DNA from: Crocinitomicaceae bacterium
GTDB taxonomy: Bacteria; Bacteroidota; Bacteroidia; Flavobacteriales_G; Salibacteraceae
NCBI GenBank assembly: GCA_002713215.1
Contig: PAVO01000021.1
Coordinates: 1-50,351 of the forward strand
Length of the DNA: 50,351 bases
Direction: 5' to 3'
In this document: piece after piece, positions 1-9,800 of the stretch
How the letters are laid out: each line of letters begins with the position of its first letter
Numbering within the stretch: the first letter of the stretch is position 1
The notes under the pieces: generated by a model
What the model saw: only the letters and a program-made list of their open reading frames with translations
Told to the model about the DNA's origin: nothing
Database searches by the model: none
Translations under genes and position numbers: made by a program

Positions 1-2
1 GA

Positions 3-3000
3 ACCTATAGTGGCACCGGAGTAAGTGGCACGACTTTTAATCCAGTAACCGCAGGAGTAGGAACCCATACGATAACCTATAAGCATACCGATGCGAACAG
101 TTGTAGTGATAGTGCTACCCAGACGATTAAGGTGAATGCTTTACCGACAGTAAGTATGTCAAGTTTAAGTCCAGTTTGTGTCAACCAGGCAGCGTTTACC
201 CTTACCGGCGGAAGTCCAACTGGCGGAACTTATAGTGGCACCGGGGTGAGTTCAGGGACCTTTAATCCGGGCACAGCCGGAGTAGGTACCCACAGCATAA
301 AATATACTTATACCGATGGTAATGGTTGTACCAATAAGGACAGTACGAACCAGGTTGTAAATGCACAACCCACAGTAAGTTTATCGAGCTTTAGTGCCAT
401 CTGTAGTAACTCAGGATTGTTGACCTTAACTGGTGGAAGTCCAGGTGGTGGAACCTACTTTGGAAACAATGTAAGCTCAGGCAAGTTCAATCCATTGACA
501 GCCGGAGCCGGTACGCATACCATTAATTATGAGTACAGTAATAGTAATGGTTGTAAAGACACAGCGAGCCAAACCATTGTTGTAAATTCAAGTCCGTCAG
601 TTAGTTTGTCCAGTTTTGCAAACCTATGTGCTAATGCAGATAGTGTTACATTAAGTGGTGGAGTGCCGAGCAGTGGAACCTACAAAATAAATGGTAGTAC
701 GGTAACAGGATTTAACCCTACAACCTATGGAAAAGGAAGTTATACCGTTTGGTATTCGTTTACCGATGGAAATAGTTGTACAGACAGTGCCAGTCAAACT
801 TTGACGGTAGATAGTGTAACTCCTTTAACGTATCCGGCTCTTGCCAGTATTTGTAACGGTGTTTCTCCGGTGGCAATCAATACAGCAACACCAACTGGAG
901 GTATTTACAGTGGTACAGGAGTAACAGGTAACATGTTTGATCCAAGTGTAACTGGTATTGGAACATTTACCATTAAGTATGTATTTACTAATGGTTTAAG
1001 TTGTCAAGATTCTATTTTCCAGACTATTGGAGTGGATACACTTCCTGCTGTTAGTTTCCAATTCTCAGCAGATAGTATTTGTGCAAATGCAGACAGTATA
1101 TTGCTTACCGGAGTTCCCAGCGGTGGTACTTTTAATGGTAGCGGATCGAGTGGGTCATACTTTAATCCAAAGTTGACTTCAGCGGGTATGAGGACAATTA
1201 CCTATACCTATACAGGAGTAAATGGGTGTTCTAATTCTGCGGTAGATTCTATTCGCGTGGATTCTATTCCGGTGGTAAGTTTCAACTTGCCAGACTCAAT
1301 TTGTTTTAATTCATCTTTAATAAACTTACTTGGAGTTTCTTCTCCATTGGGTGGAACGTATTCAGGAAGCGGAGTTGTTTCGACTAATTACAATCCATCC
1401 GTGGCTGGAGTAGGTTTGGATACGGTAGGTTATAAGGTGACCAATGCATTTGGTTGTAGTGATTCGGTAATAGAAATAATACGAATTGATTCAGTTCCTG
1501 CGGTATCACTTACCACATTTACACCCATGTGTAGTTCCGATTCTTTAATTCTTACTCAGGGAATGCCGAGCGGTGGTATTTATTCAGGAAATGGTGTAAC
1601 TGGAAATGTATTTAAGCCTTCTTTGGCTGGAATGTATACTGTTAGTTATAAGTATACCGATTTAAACAATTGTTCGGATTCAGTGGCAGACTCAATTCGA
1701 GTCAAATTATCACCCCAGGCCTCGTTATCATCCTTAGGAACTATTTGTGCAAATGCAGCAGATTTCACGCTTAAAAATGGCCTTCCCGCAGGAGGTGTCT
1801 ATCTTGGTAGTATGGTTAAAAATGATTCGATTTTTAGTCCGACTACGGTTGGAGCAGGGTCTTATGTTTTAAGATATGGAGTAGCCGATACTAATGGATG
1901 TACGGATACTGCTTCTTTGACGGTAAATGTAGATACGGTTCCTATTGTTTCCATTAGTCCTTTTCCAACACTTTGTCTAGGTTTCTCCAATTACAGACTG
2001 GTAGAAGGAATACCAGCCGGTGGTAAATACTATGGTACTGGTGTTGTGCAGGATACTATGTTTAACCAGTCCGTTGGTGTAGGTCCTCACTCGATTAAAT
2101 ACATATTCTCTGATATAAATGGATGTACGGATAGTGCTTTCAGATCATTGACCCTTGATACTATTTTGAAGGTAACCGGGGCTCAATTCAAAGATGTATG
2201 TGCTTATGGAGATACGTTGAAACTATCTGGAGGGCTTCCCCTTGGAGGTAAATATTCAGGAAATGGTGTGCTTAATGATACCTTGTTTGTAAGTGAATCT
2301 TCAAGGATTGGAACCAACAAACTGTATTATGTAATAGAGAATCATTGTGGTAAGGATTCCATGCAATTTAGTTTTAGAGTAAAAGGATTGCCTACGGTTT
2401 CTTTAGATTCAATTCCCGAAATCTGTCAAAACAATGGTGATTATAAACTTTCCGGAGGTACACCAGAGGGAGGTAAGTATTATGTATTTAGCCTTGAAGA
2501 TTCGGTAGTAAAAACAACATATGCTGGAAAAGTAAGTGTAAGGTACACATATACCGATACCGCTGGATGCTTGAATGACGATATGCGAATTGCAGTTATT
2601 CGTCCAGGTCCATTGGCACAAATTCATGGACCAAGTTCAGTTTGTTCGAAGGATTCTTTGCAACTAAGTACGGATTCTCAGTTTAAGTCATATATCTGGA
2701 ACGGGAAAGAAGGTGAGGCAAGCCACAGTTGGTCTTATCAAGAAATGAAATATGGCATAAACAACATCAGTCTTAAGGTGCTCGACGATAAAGGATGTAG
2801 TGCAACCGTAACTAAGAGAGTTGACGTATACAACTGCGGAGACCCTATAGAAATGTGGCCAAATCCTTCAAATGGAAATTTCCAGATGAGATTCTTGTCT
2901 AAAATTGATCAGGAGGTAATTATTACTATTACCAACGATATTGGTCAGGAAATACTGAGGGCAACGCCCTATATTAATCCGGGTAACAACGTATACGACA

Positions 3001-3086
3001 TTGTTTTGTCGGTTGGTGCGGGAATCTACGTGGTCAAAGTTGAAATGGATGGAGAAACGCATCTCCAAAAAATTATCATTCGTTAG
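3..3086 (+). CDS. T9SS-exported repeat adhesin-like protein, 5'-truncated by the window edge
   Basis: The reading frame is open from base 3 with no start codon, so the gene begins outside the window; the GTG at 132 is internal. The visible part carries one partial and eleven full repeats of 72-76 residues (132 to about 2600). Each has a Cys after the first strand, a GGxYSGxGV turn and a final NGC-(x)n-T motif. These are Ig-like/PKD-like modules typical of giant Bacteroidota surface proteins. A twelfth, diverged PKD-like module (about 2601-2840) precedes a C-terminal domain starting at the WPNPSNGNF motif (about 2855) and ending in KIIIR, a type A T9SS sorting signal. The protein is therefore expected to be secreted and surface attached or released after sorting-domain cleavage. 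Function is inferred as adhesion or matrix; no enzyme domain is visible. Confidence 0.9.
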   Translation, partial: TYSGTGVSGTTFNPVTAGVGTHTITYKHTDANSCSDSATQTIKVNALPTVSMSSLSPVCVNQAAFTLTGGSPTGGTYSGTGVSSGTFNPGTAGVGTHSIKYTYTDGNGCTNKDSTNQVVNAQPTVSLSSFSAICSNSGLLTLTGGSPGGGTYFGNNVSSGKFNPLTAGAGTHTINYEYSNSNGCKDTASQTIVVNSSPSVSLSSFANLCANADSVTLSGGVPSSGTYKINGSTVTGFNPTTYGKGSYTVWYSFTDGNSCTDSASQTLTVDSVTPLTYPALASICNGVSPVAINTATPTGGIYSGTGVTGNMFDPSVTGIGTFTIKYVFTNGLSCQDSIFQTIGVDTLPAVSFQFSADSICANADSILLTGVPSGGTFNGSGSSGSYFNPKLTSAGMRTITYTYTGVNGCSNSAVDSIRVDSIPVVSFNLPDSICFNSSLINLLGVSSPLGGTYSGSGVVSTNYNPSVAGVGLDTVGYKVTNAFGCSDSVIEIIRIDSVPAVSLTTFTPMCSSDSLILTQGMPSGGIYSGNGVTGNVFKPSLAGMYTVSYKYTDLNNCSDSVADSIRVKLSPQASLSSLGTICANAADFTLKNGLPAGGVYLGSMVKNDSIFSPTTVGAGSYVLRYGVADTNGCTDTASLTVNVDTVPIVSISPFPTLCLGFSNYRLVEGIPAGGKYYGTGVVQDTMFNQSVGVGPHSIKYIFSDINGCTDSAFRSLTLDTILKVTGAQFKDVCAYGDTLKLSGGLPLGGKYSGNGVLNDTLFVSESSRIGTNKLYYVIENHCGKDSMQFSFRVKGLPTVSLDSIPEICQNNGDYKLSGGTPEGGKYYVFSLEDSVVKTTYAGKVSVRYTYTDTAGCLNDDMRIAVIRPGPLAQIHGPSSVCSKDSLQLSTDSQFKSYIWNGKEGEASHSWSYQEMKYGINNISLKVLDDKGCSATVTKRVDVYNCGDPIEMWPNPSNGNFQMRFLSKIDQEVIITITNDIGQEILRATPYINPGNNVYDIVLSVGAGIYVVKVEMDGETHLQKIIIR
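132..2600 (+). repeat. Eleven tandem ~225-bp coding repeats in the adhesin
   Basis: Repeat units begin at 132, 360, 585, 810, 1035, 1260, 1488, 1704, 1932, 2157 and 2382, with lengths of 216-228 bases; a partial unit fills 3-131. Copies nearest the window edge are most alike (shared GGTYSGTGV and FNPxTAGxGTH blocks). Copies toward the C-terminus are more diverged. This is a protein repeat, not CRISPR: there are no spacers and the frame is kept throughout. Confidence 0.85.
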
Positions 3087-3101
3087 TATCAGCGCTACAC
3101 T

Positions 3102-3109
3102 TATGTTTG
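3102..3109 (+). promoter_or_regulatory. Bacteroidota -7 promoter box for the formyltransferase
   Basis: TATGTTTG is a perfect match to TAnnTTTG. It lies 7 bases before the ATG at 3117, so the transcript would have almost no leader. No good -33 TTTG was found, so this is a candidate only. Confidence 0.4.
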
Positions 3110-3116
3110 CAGCTTG

Positions 3117-3884
3117 ATGGATGAGAATTCTAAACAGGTTGTATTTATGGGCGGAAAGCAAGTGGGGTATACTTGCTTAAAATATCTGCTGGAGAACACT
3201 CATTCACTGTCCATTGACGTTGTAGGGGTATTTGAAAGTATCACTAAAACATCTTCAGATGAATTCTCTATTGGAGCTTTGTGCCAGGAGTATGAAATAC
3301 CGATTTTCAATAATTGCGATGACCTGCTAACTTTCAATAACCTAGACTTTATAATTTCGGTACAATACGGTGAAATCCTTAAGAAAAGGCATATTGACCA
3401 GGCGAAAGAAATGGCCATAAATGCTCATATGGCTCCACTTCCGGAGTACAGAGGATGCAACCAGTTTAGTTTTGCCATTGTTGATGGGGCTAAGGAATTC
3501 GGTACCAGTATTCATCGACTTGAAACAAGTATTGACGGAGGTGATTTAATTGCTGAGCGTCGATTCAAGATTCCTAAAGATTGTTTTGTACAACAATTAC
3601 ATAAGATTACGGTTAATGAGACAGTAGCTTTATTCAAAGAGGAAATTGGCGACATTATTAAAGGAAATGTTACACTTATTCCTCAATCCGAATTGGCCAA
3701 GAAGAGAAATTCAGGATTTCATTTAAGAAATGAAATTGATCACCTTAAAAGGATTGATAATCAATGGGCTGCTGAAAAGAAAAAGAGGTATTTTAGAGCA
3801 ACTTATTTCCCGCCGTTTTCTCCTCCGGTGGAAGTTCATAGTGGCAAGGCATTGGATATGGATTGGTACAATTCAATTTCATGA
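3117..3884 (+). CDS. Formyltransferase family protein (Fmt-like N-terminal domain)
   Basis: A 255-residue protein with the formyl_trans_N fold: N-terminal Rossmann beta strand (VVFMGG), then the catalytic signature NAHMAPLPEYRG with Asn102 and His104, and IDGGD with Asp143. These match the Asn/His/Asp triad of 10-formyl-THF-dependent formyltransferases. It is too short for a methionyl-tRNA formyltransferase (usually about 310 residues with a C-terminal tRNA-binding domain). The next gene is a glycosyltransferase overlapping by ATGA, so a sugar-amine N-formyltransferase in surface glycan synthesis is the likely role; the substrate is inference. ATG 3117 is preferred over the TTG at 3114. Confidence 0.82.
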   Translation: MDENSKQVVFMGGKQVGYTCLKYLLENTHSLSIDVVGVFESITKTSSDEFSIGALCQEYEIPIFNNCDDLLTFNNLDFIISVQYGEILKKRHIDQAKEMAINAHMAPLPEYRGCNQFSFAIVDGAKEFGTSIHRLETSIDGGDLIAERRFKIPKDCFVQQLHKITVNETVALFKEEIGDIIKGNVTLIPQSELAKKRNSGFHLRNEIDHLKRIDNQWAAEKKKRYFRATYFPPFSPPVEVHSGKALDMDWYNSIS

Positions 3885-4978
3885 AGAGAATAATATTAAC
3901 GGTTACAACCGATCTTGTTTTTGATCAGCGAATGTGCAGGATTTGTACAACACTCTCTGACAACGGTTATGATGTTGTACTTATTGGTCGTCGAAAAAAA
4001 TCCAGCCCCGAATTAACCCTGGAAAGTTACACTCAAAAGAGGCTGACTTGTTTTTTTGAAAAGGGTCCTCAATTCTACATAGAATACAACATCAGGCTGT
4101 TTATTTACCTTCTGTTTAAAAGGGCCGACATCTATTGTGGGATTGACTTGGATGCTGTTTTGCCTCCATTGTGGAAATCTAAACTATTTGGTAAACCATT
4201 CGTTTTCGATGCTCACGAGTACTTTACAGGTATGGAGGAGATTGTCGACCGGCCTCAAATTCAGCGAATATGGAAGTGGATTGAAAGGAGGGTGTTTTCA
4301 AAACTGAAGTATGGGTACACGGTTTCTGAAGGATATGTCGACTTATTTAAGTCTGAATATAATGTAGAATTAAAGGTTGTCAGAAATGCAACCGTATTGA
4401 AGGATTTGCTAAGATCCGAGACCCGAAAAACCACCATCTTATACCAAGGTGCTGTCAATGTCGGAAGAGGGTTGGAGTCGTTAATTATGGCTATGCATAA
4501 AATAGAAGCAGAGCTAATAATATGTGGTAAAGGAGATGTTTATGAAGACCTAATCTCTTTGGCCGACAAGGAAAATCTGGGCCATAAGGTTAAATTCATG
4601 GGATTTGTTGAACCGGAACGATTGGTTCAGTTTACTCAAAATGCTGGAATAGGAATAACCCTATTTGACGCCAAAGGAAGGAGTAACAAATATTCCATGG
4701 CCAATCGGTTTTTCGACTATATGCATGCCGGAGTTCCACAGCTTGCTATGAATTACCCGGAATACAAAAACTTTAACGCTAGGTTTGAAGTTGCGAAGTT
4801 GATTGACGACCTTGAGCCTTTTACCATAACCAGTAGCATAAACCACTTGCTTAAGGATGATAACTACTATTCCAGGTTGAAGGAAAATGCACTGAAAGCT
4901 CGGGAGGTTTTTAACTGGCAAAATGAGGCTAAAACCCTATTGTCGGTCTATAGTCAGGTGGAAGAAGAAAATTCTTAG
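3881..4978 (+). CDS. Glycosyltransferase, GT4-like (two-domain GT-B fold)
   Basis: A 365-residue protein. The ATG at 3881 overlaps the preceding stop as ATGA, indicating translational coupling with the formyltransferase; an in-frame TTG at 3863 is less likely. The N-terminal half has a Rossmann start (RIILTVTT) and FDAHEY at residues 109-114. The C-terminal half has the GT4 donor domain: GAVNVGRGLESLI, then GKGD, a GFV loop, and NRFFDYMHAGVP in the place of the usual E-x7-E region. It likely transfers a nucleotide-activated sugar at the cytoplasmic face of the membrane during glycan assembly. The acceptor is unknown. It converges with the next minus-strand gene with only 28 bases between them. 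Confidence 0.85.
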   Translation: MKRIILTVTTDLVFDQRMCRICTTLSDNGYDVVLIGRRKKSSPELTLESYTQKRLTCFFEKGPQFYIEYNIRLFIYLLFKRADIYCGIDLDAVLPPLWKSKLFGKPFVFDAHEYFTGMEEIVDRPQIQRIWKWIERRVFSKLKYGYTVSEGYVDLFKSEYNVELKVVRNATVLKDLLRSETRKTTILYQGAVNVGRGLESLIMAMHKIEAELIICGKGDVYEDLISLADKENLGHKVKFMGFVEPERLVQFTQNAGIGITLFDAKGRSNKYSMANRFFDYMHAGVPQLAMNYPEYKNFNARFEVAKLIDDLEPFTITSSINHLLKDDNYYSRLKENALKAREVFNWQNEAKTLLSVYSQVEEENS

Positions 4979-5006
4979 TTCAGCTTATTAGTATTTGGTC
5001 AACGAA

Positions 5007-5906
5007 TTAACCATTCTTCCTCGATAATCTGTAAGAATGAATGAAGTGATACAGCTTCCACTGATCAAATTTCCTTAAATCGGGATTATCAGAATTAAGA
5101 TTTTCTACAATTCCTTTAATTCGTTGGTTAAGAATCCATTCGGCAATGAATAGCAATCCAAATCGTTTTAATCTTTCAAAAACGTTTATCAGCTTAAGTC
5201 CTTCTCCAGCACTGTTATCTTTATAAAGTTGTACCAGGTTTTGAACCCCCGAGAGCGATTTAGTAAGGAAGTCCTCTGCCGTATCCAGGCCGATGTGCAC
5301 CACTGCGTTTTCAATGTGTTCAATATCAATGTTGCGTTCCATCAGTTGTAAGCCCAGCCAAGTATCTTCATGGCCATAGCCCTTTATGTTCTTTTGGAGA
5401 GGTATTGAAAGAAAAAGTTCCCGGGTGATAAAGAGGTTGCTGGCAAGAAAATGTATGAACCTACCATTTTTCCTTTCCTCAGCACTTCGTTGTTCCCGCT
5501 CAGTTCCATACAACCAGCGCAACTTATGTTTTGGATCTTTTGGTGGCTCCCGATAGTAAGCAATTCCACCAACGCACACAGCTGCATCGGCATGATTCAG
5601 GTAGTTAGAAATGAAATTTTCATTGGTAATTTCAATGTCACAATCAAGAAAAAGCAAGTTGGAATATTGAGCTTCTTCTGCGAGTAGAGATCTTATTTTC
5701 GCTCTTCCTATGTTGTTTTCAAGCTCTGTATAAATTACAGAATCGTATTTTTTAACTTCTTGATTTTTAGACTTAAACTCGTCTAAACTACCATCGTCGA
5801 TACAAAGAATTTCAAAGTTCTGATCTTGTTGCTGACATTGTTGGAGTAGTTCGGTAACAAGTTTGGTTACATCGAAATTGTAAATTGGAATTAGAACCGA
5901 AAGCAT
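5007..5906 (-). CDS. Glycosyltransferase family 2
   Basis: A 299-residue GT-A enzyme. It starts with VLIPIYN, has CIDDGS at about 35-40, the metal-binding DxD as DCD at 88-90, and a GYGHEDTWLG segment (about 176-185) that matches the catalytic ED region of galactosyltransferase-like GT2 members. The C-terminal 90 residues are helical without clear membrane spans. Its ATG lies 2 bases beyond the stop of the upstream FtsE-like gene, so the two are cotranscribed. A donor or acceptor cannot be read from the sequence. Confidence 0.85.
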   Translation of the reverse strand: MLSVLIPIYNFDVTKLVTELLQQCQQQDQNFEILCIDDGSLDEFKSKNQEVKKYDSVIYTELENNIGRAKIRSLLAEEAQYSNLLFLDCDIEITNENFISNYLNHADAAVCVGGIAYYREPPKDPKHKLRWLYGTEREQRSAEERKNGRFIHFLASNLFITRELFLSIPLQKNIKGYGHEDTWLGLQLMERNIDIEHIENAVVHIGLDTAEDFLTKSLSGVQNLVQLYKDNSAGEGLKLINVFERLKRFGLLFIAEWILNQRIKGIVENLNSDNPDLRKFDQWKLYHFIHSYRLSRKNG

Positions 5907-5908
5907 GT

Positions 5909-6586
5909 TTATATGGCCGAATCTTTAATAAAACCGGCTTCGCATTTCAAGGTCCTCTGGTGATACTTTTCCATTAACGAATAATCGTGAGTGGCCATTA
6001 GAACAGCCGTTCCCTTTTGACTAATGTTTATTAGCAAGTTTAATATGCGAAGTGAAGTTTCGGGGTCCAGGTTACCAGTTGGCTCATCTGCAAGAATTAA
6101 ATCAGGATCATTTAGTAACGATCGGGCAATGGCAACCCGCTGTTGCTCTCCACCTGACAGTTGGTGAGTCATTTTAAATCCTTTGGTGTGGAGGCCTACC
6201 ATTTCAAGTACCTCATCAATTCTGTTTTTAATTTCCTTTTTGTTTTTCCAGCCGGTAGCTTTAAGCACAAATTCCAGGTTCTTCTCCACAGATCGATCTG
6301 TCATAAGTTGAAAATCCTGGAAAACAATTCCCAGGCTTCTTCGGAGATAGGGGATTTTACTTCGTTTAAGGTTGTGCAATTCGAAGTCGGCAACAATTCC
6401 TTCTCCCTCTTCAAATTTCAATTCGGCATAAAGGGTTTTCAGCAAACTACTTTTTCCACTTCCCGTTTCGCCAATCAGATAAACAAATTCGCCCTTCTGA
6501 ATTTTTATATTGATATCTGTAAGAACAAGATTTTCTTCCTGATAAACCTTGGCATTTTTTAATTCCAAAATGGTTTCCGCACTCAT
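5909..6586 (-). CDS. ftsE: FtsE-type ABC transporter ATP-binding protein
   Basis: A 225-residue ABC ATPase with all motifs: Walker A GETGSGKS (39-46), Q-loop Gln90, signature LSGGEQQR (143-150), Walker B LILADEP with Asp167 and Glu168, and switch His200. The start ([17 protein letters not shown]) and overall length fit Bacteroidota FtsE, which works with the membrane protein FtsX to control septal peptidoglycan hydrolysis. No ftsX is adjacent. ATG at 6586 is chosen because the alternative TTG at 6604 sits inside a perfect -7 promoter box. A LolD/MacB-type ATPase is the alternative reading. Confidence 0.82.
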   Translation of the reverse strand: MSAETILELKNAKVYQEENLVLTDINIKIQKGEFVYLIGETGSGKSSLLKTLYAELKFEEGEGIVADFELHNLKRSKIPYLRRSLGIVFQDFQLMTDRSVEKNLEFVLKATGWKNKKEIKNRIDEVLEMVGLHTKGFKMTHQLSGGEQQRVAIARSLLNDPDLILADEPTGNLDPETSLRILNLLINISQKGTAVLMATHDYSLMEKYHQRTLKCEAGFIKDSAI

Positions 6587-6601
6587 GAAAAGCAATTTTT
6601 C

Positions 6602-6609
6602 CAAATGTA
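6602..6609 (-). promoter_or_regulatory. -7 promoter box for ftsE and GT2
   Basis: On the minus strand this reads TACATTTG, a perfect TAnnTTTG. The start would lie near 6597, giving a leader of about 10 bases before ATG 6586. Confidence 0.5.
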
Positions 6610-6829
6610 ATTTATTCGATCTGTTAATTACCAGAACATGCGCCTAATTATTAAATAATATACTATGAATAAGTTCCTTTTTTCTTTGACTTTATAGGGT
6701 TACAACGGGTAAAAAACCGAATTTGGGTTTAACATATTTGCGTTGAAAACTTTGAACCATTAGAAAGCCTGTCCTTCTGAAGCCTCCTACTTTTATGATT
6801 TGTCTATAAGCAGATTTTCATAGCCCATT

Positions 6830-9800
6830 GTGATTAAACGAAAGCTCTTAATTTCACTTACTTTTTTAATGCTGTTTGGTCAAATAGTGGCTCAGCAAAC
6901 TGAACTTTTTAGAAATCCAATACGAGTCTATAACCTTGGACTAGAGTATTATGATAAAGAGCTATACAGCAGTGCTCAAAAGCAATTTGCAGAAGTTGTT
7001 AAGCAGATTGGCGACGAAAATGCTGAAGTATCTGTCAATGCAGAATACTTTGCCGCATTGTGTGCTCTTAAGTTATTCCATAGAGATGCCTCCTTGCAAT
7101 TAAGGGAGTTTATTCGAAAGCATCCTGAGAGTTCTAAGGTCAGGCATGCCAAATTTCAATTGGGTGGTTATTATTATCGAAAACGAAAGTGGGATGACGT
7201 TATCAAATGGTACAGTCAGGTATCGCCGTATGATTTGGGAAAGGAAGAAAAATACGAGTATAAATTTAAGCTCTCGTATTCGTACCTTATGAAAAAAGAG
7301 CACGACCTGGCTTCTCGTGGCTTCTATGAGATTAAGGATGTTAATAACAGCTATGCTTCCCCGGCGCGATATTATTTTGCCCATATTTCTTACCTCAAGG
7401 AGAATTATCAAACAGCACTTACCGATTTTAGACGATTGAGCGATCATCCCAAGTTTGGTCCTATTGTTCCTTATTATATCAGTCAAATTCTATACAACCA
7501 AAAGAAATACGAGGAGTTACTGGATTACGCTCCACCTTTACTAGATTCTGTTATCTCCAAAAGAAAACCTGAGATGGCCCGGCTAATCGGAGAGGCCCAT
7601 TATTATGAAAGAGACTATGAAGAAGCCCGACCGTATTTGGAAATGTATCAGAAGGAATCAAGGTCGCTAAACAATGACGATCGTTACCAGCTGGCGTTTA
7701 CCTACTATAAAACAGAGTACTATGAAGAGGCTATAAAACTCTTTAGCCGATTAACCGGGTTGAAGAATGAAATGGCACAAATATCATCTTATCATTTGGC
7801 CGATTGTTATTTAAAGACCGGACAAAAGAATCATTCCCGGTCAGCATTTAAAATTGCCTACGATCTTGGTTTCGATCCCGAGATAACAGAAGAATCTTTA
7901 TTCAATTACGCACGATTAAGCTACGAGTTGTCACTCAATCCATACCAGAAATCGATTGAGGCTTTCAAGGAATACATAGCCAAATATCCAGAGTCGTCCA
8001 AGATTGATGATGCTTATCGGTATTTGATTGCTGTGTATTTGACTACCAAAAATTATGATGCTGCATTGGCCTCTATTCAAAGTGTAAAGAACAAAACACC
8101 GCAACTGAAATCGGCCTACCAAAAGATTGCTTATAAAAAGGGGACTTCATTGTATCAAAATCGGGCATATCACGATGCGGTTCGCTATTTCGATAAATCT
8201 CACCTGTATAAAAGCGATGAGAAACTTACCGCTCTTGCTTTTTATTGGAAAGGCGAAGCAAGGTACAGGCAGCGAGAATATGACAATGCAATCGAGAATT
8301 ACAGAGCATTTATATACGAAACCAGTGCCATTCTAACTTCTGTTTTTAATCAGGCAAATTATAATGTTGGGTATTGTTACTTTAAAAAAGGAGATTACCA
8401 GGAAGCGAACCTGTGGTTAAGAAAATACATATACAACAAAGAGGATATCGATACCTTTAAGTTGAACGATGCTCTATTAAGAATTGGTGATGGGTATTTC
8501 ATGCTCAAAGATTATGATCAGGCCATAGACTTCTATACACAAGCAGAAAAAGTCGGGGCATTCGATGCCGACTATGCTTTATTTCAAAGTGCGGTTTGTT
8601 ATGGAATTAAAAAAGATTTTGGTTCCAAAATTTCAAGTTTAGAAAAACTAATTGCAGAGAATCCAGGGTCTGCGTATTTGGATGCGGCTTATTACGAATT
8701 AGGAAGGTCCTATAACATTCAGGGAAATAATGAAAAAGCATTGGCTTCCTTCAAACAGGTGATTGACCAGGGAAATAAAAACGTATACCTTAAAAAATCG
8801 TTGAATAGTACCGGGTTGATCCATTACAATTCAAACAATTATGATGGCGCAATTACCGTTTTTACAAGAATTGTAAACGATTATCCAACCTACCAGGATA
8901 CGAAAGAAGCGTTAGTAGTTCTTAAGAACATTTATATCGAACGCGGACAGGTTGAAAAATACTCAGAGCTAATGGCTGGTTTGTCCTTTGTTGATGTTTC
9001 GCAAAATGAGTTAGATTCAGCCGTATTTGAAGCTGCTCAGGATATTTATTTCGAAAACAAGTGCGATAAAGCTAAACCATACCTGATTAGTTACCTCAAT
9101 AAATTTCAACAGGGAATTCATAAGCTTAAAGCAAACTATTATTTGGCAGACTGTTATTATCGTTCAGAGAGTTATGACTCTTCGATTACTTTTTATGAAA
9201 ACATTACAGCCCTTCCTTCCAACGAGCATACCGAGGAAGCATTAATTAGAACCGCTAATTATTATTTCGATAAAAAGCGATACAGCGAAGCACATAATCA
9301 GTACAAGCGATTGGAAGTTGCTGCAACAAGCGCCCCCACATTAAGGCAGGCTGTAGGAGGGAGGCTGGAAAGTTCGTTTATCATGGATTCCACCGATCGG
9401 GCACTGGAGGCTGCTGAAGTCTATTTGGCACATGAATTTAATGAAGCCCATTACCTGGCTATTGCCTACATATTGAAGGCGAGGAAAGCGGTTAACAATA
9501 ATAAATACGATGATGCATTAACCTATTATTCCATCGTTGCAGACACCAGTAAAACAGAAATCAGTGCTGAAGCAGCTTATGGAATGGCGAGGGTTTATTT
9601 TGAAAGAGACAGCCTGTCTAAAAGTGAAAAACTAATTTTTGGTCTTTTAAACACCCCTGACTATGAAGTTTGGGTGGCTAAGTCCTTAATTCTTTTATCC
9701 GATGTATACATCAAGAAGGAAGATTATTTCCAGGCTAAGGCAGCGTTGAATAGTGTAATTGACAACTATGATGGCGAAGACATGGTTAAGGTAGCCCGGG

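Noticed and set aside
132-2600. Regular ~225-base repeats considered as CRISPR or satellite DNA
   Set aside because: They keep one frame and encode beta-sandwich modules; no spacers or cas genes exist.
6586-6604. TTG start at 6604 for the FtsE-like gene
   Set aside because: It would lie inside the TACATTTG promoter box; ATG 6586 matches the family start.
6605-6829. The 220-base gap before the TPR gene searched for an RNA gene
   Set aside because: Only a weak promoter-like CATATTTG was found; no stable fold or conserved RNA motif.
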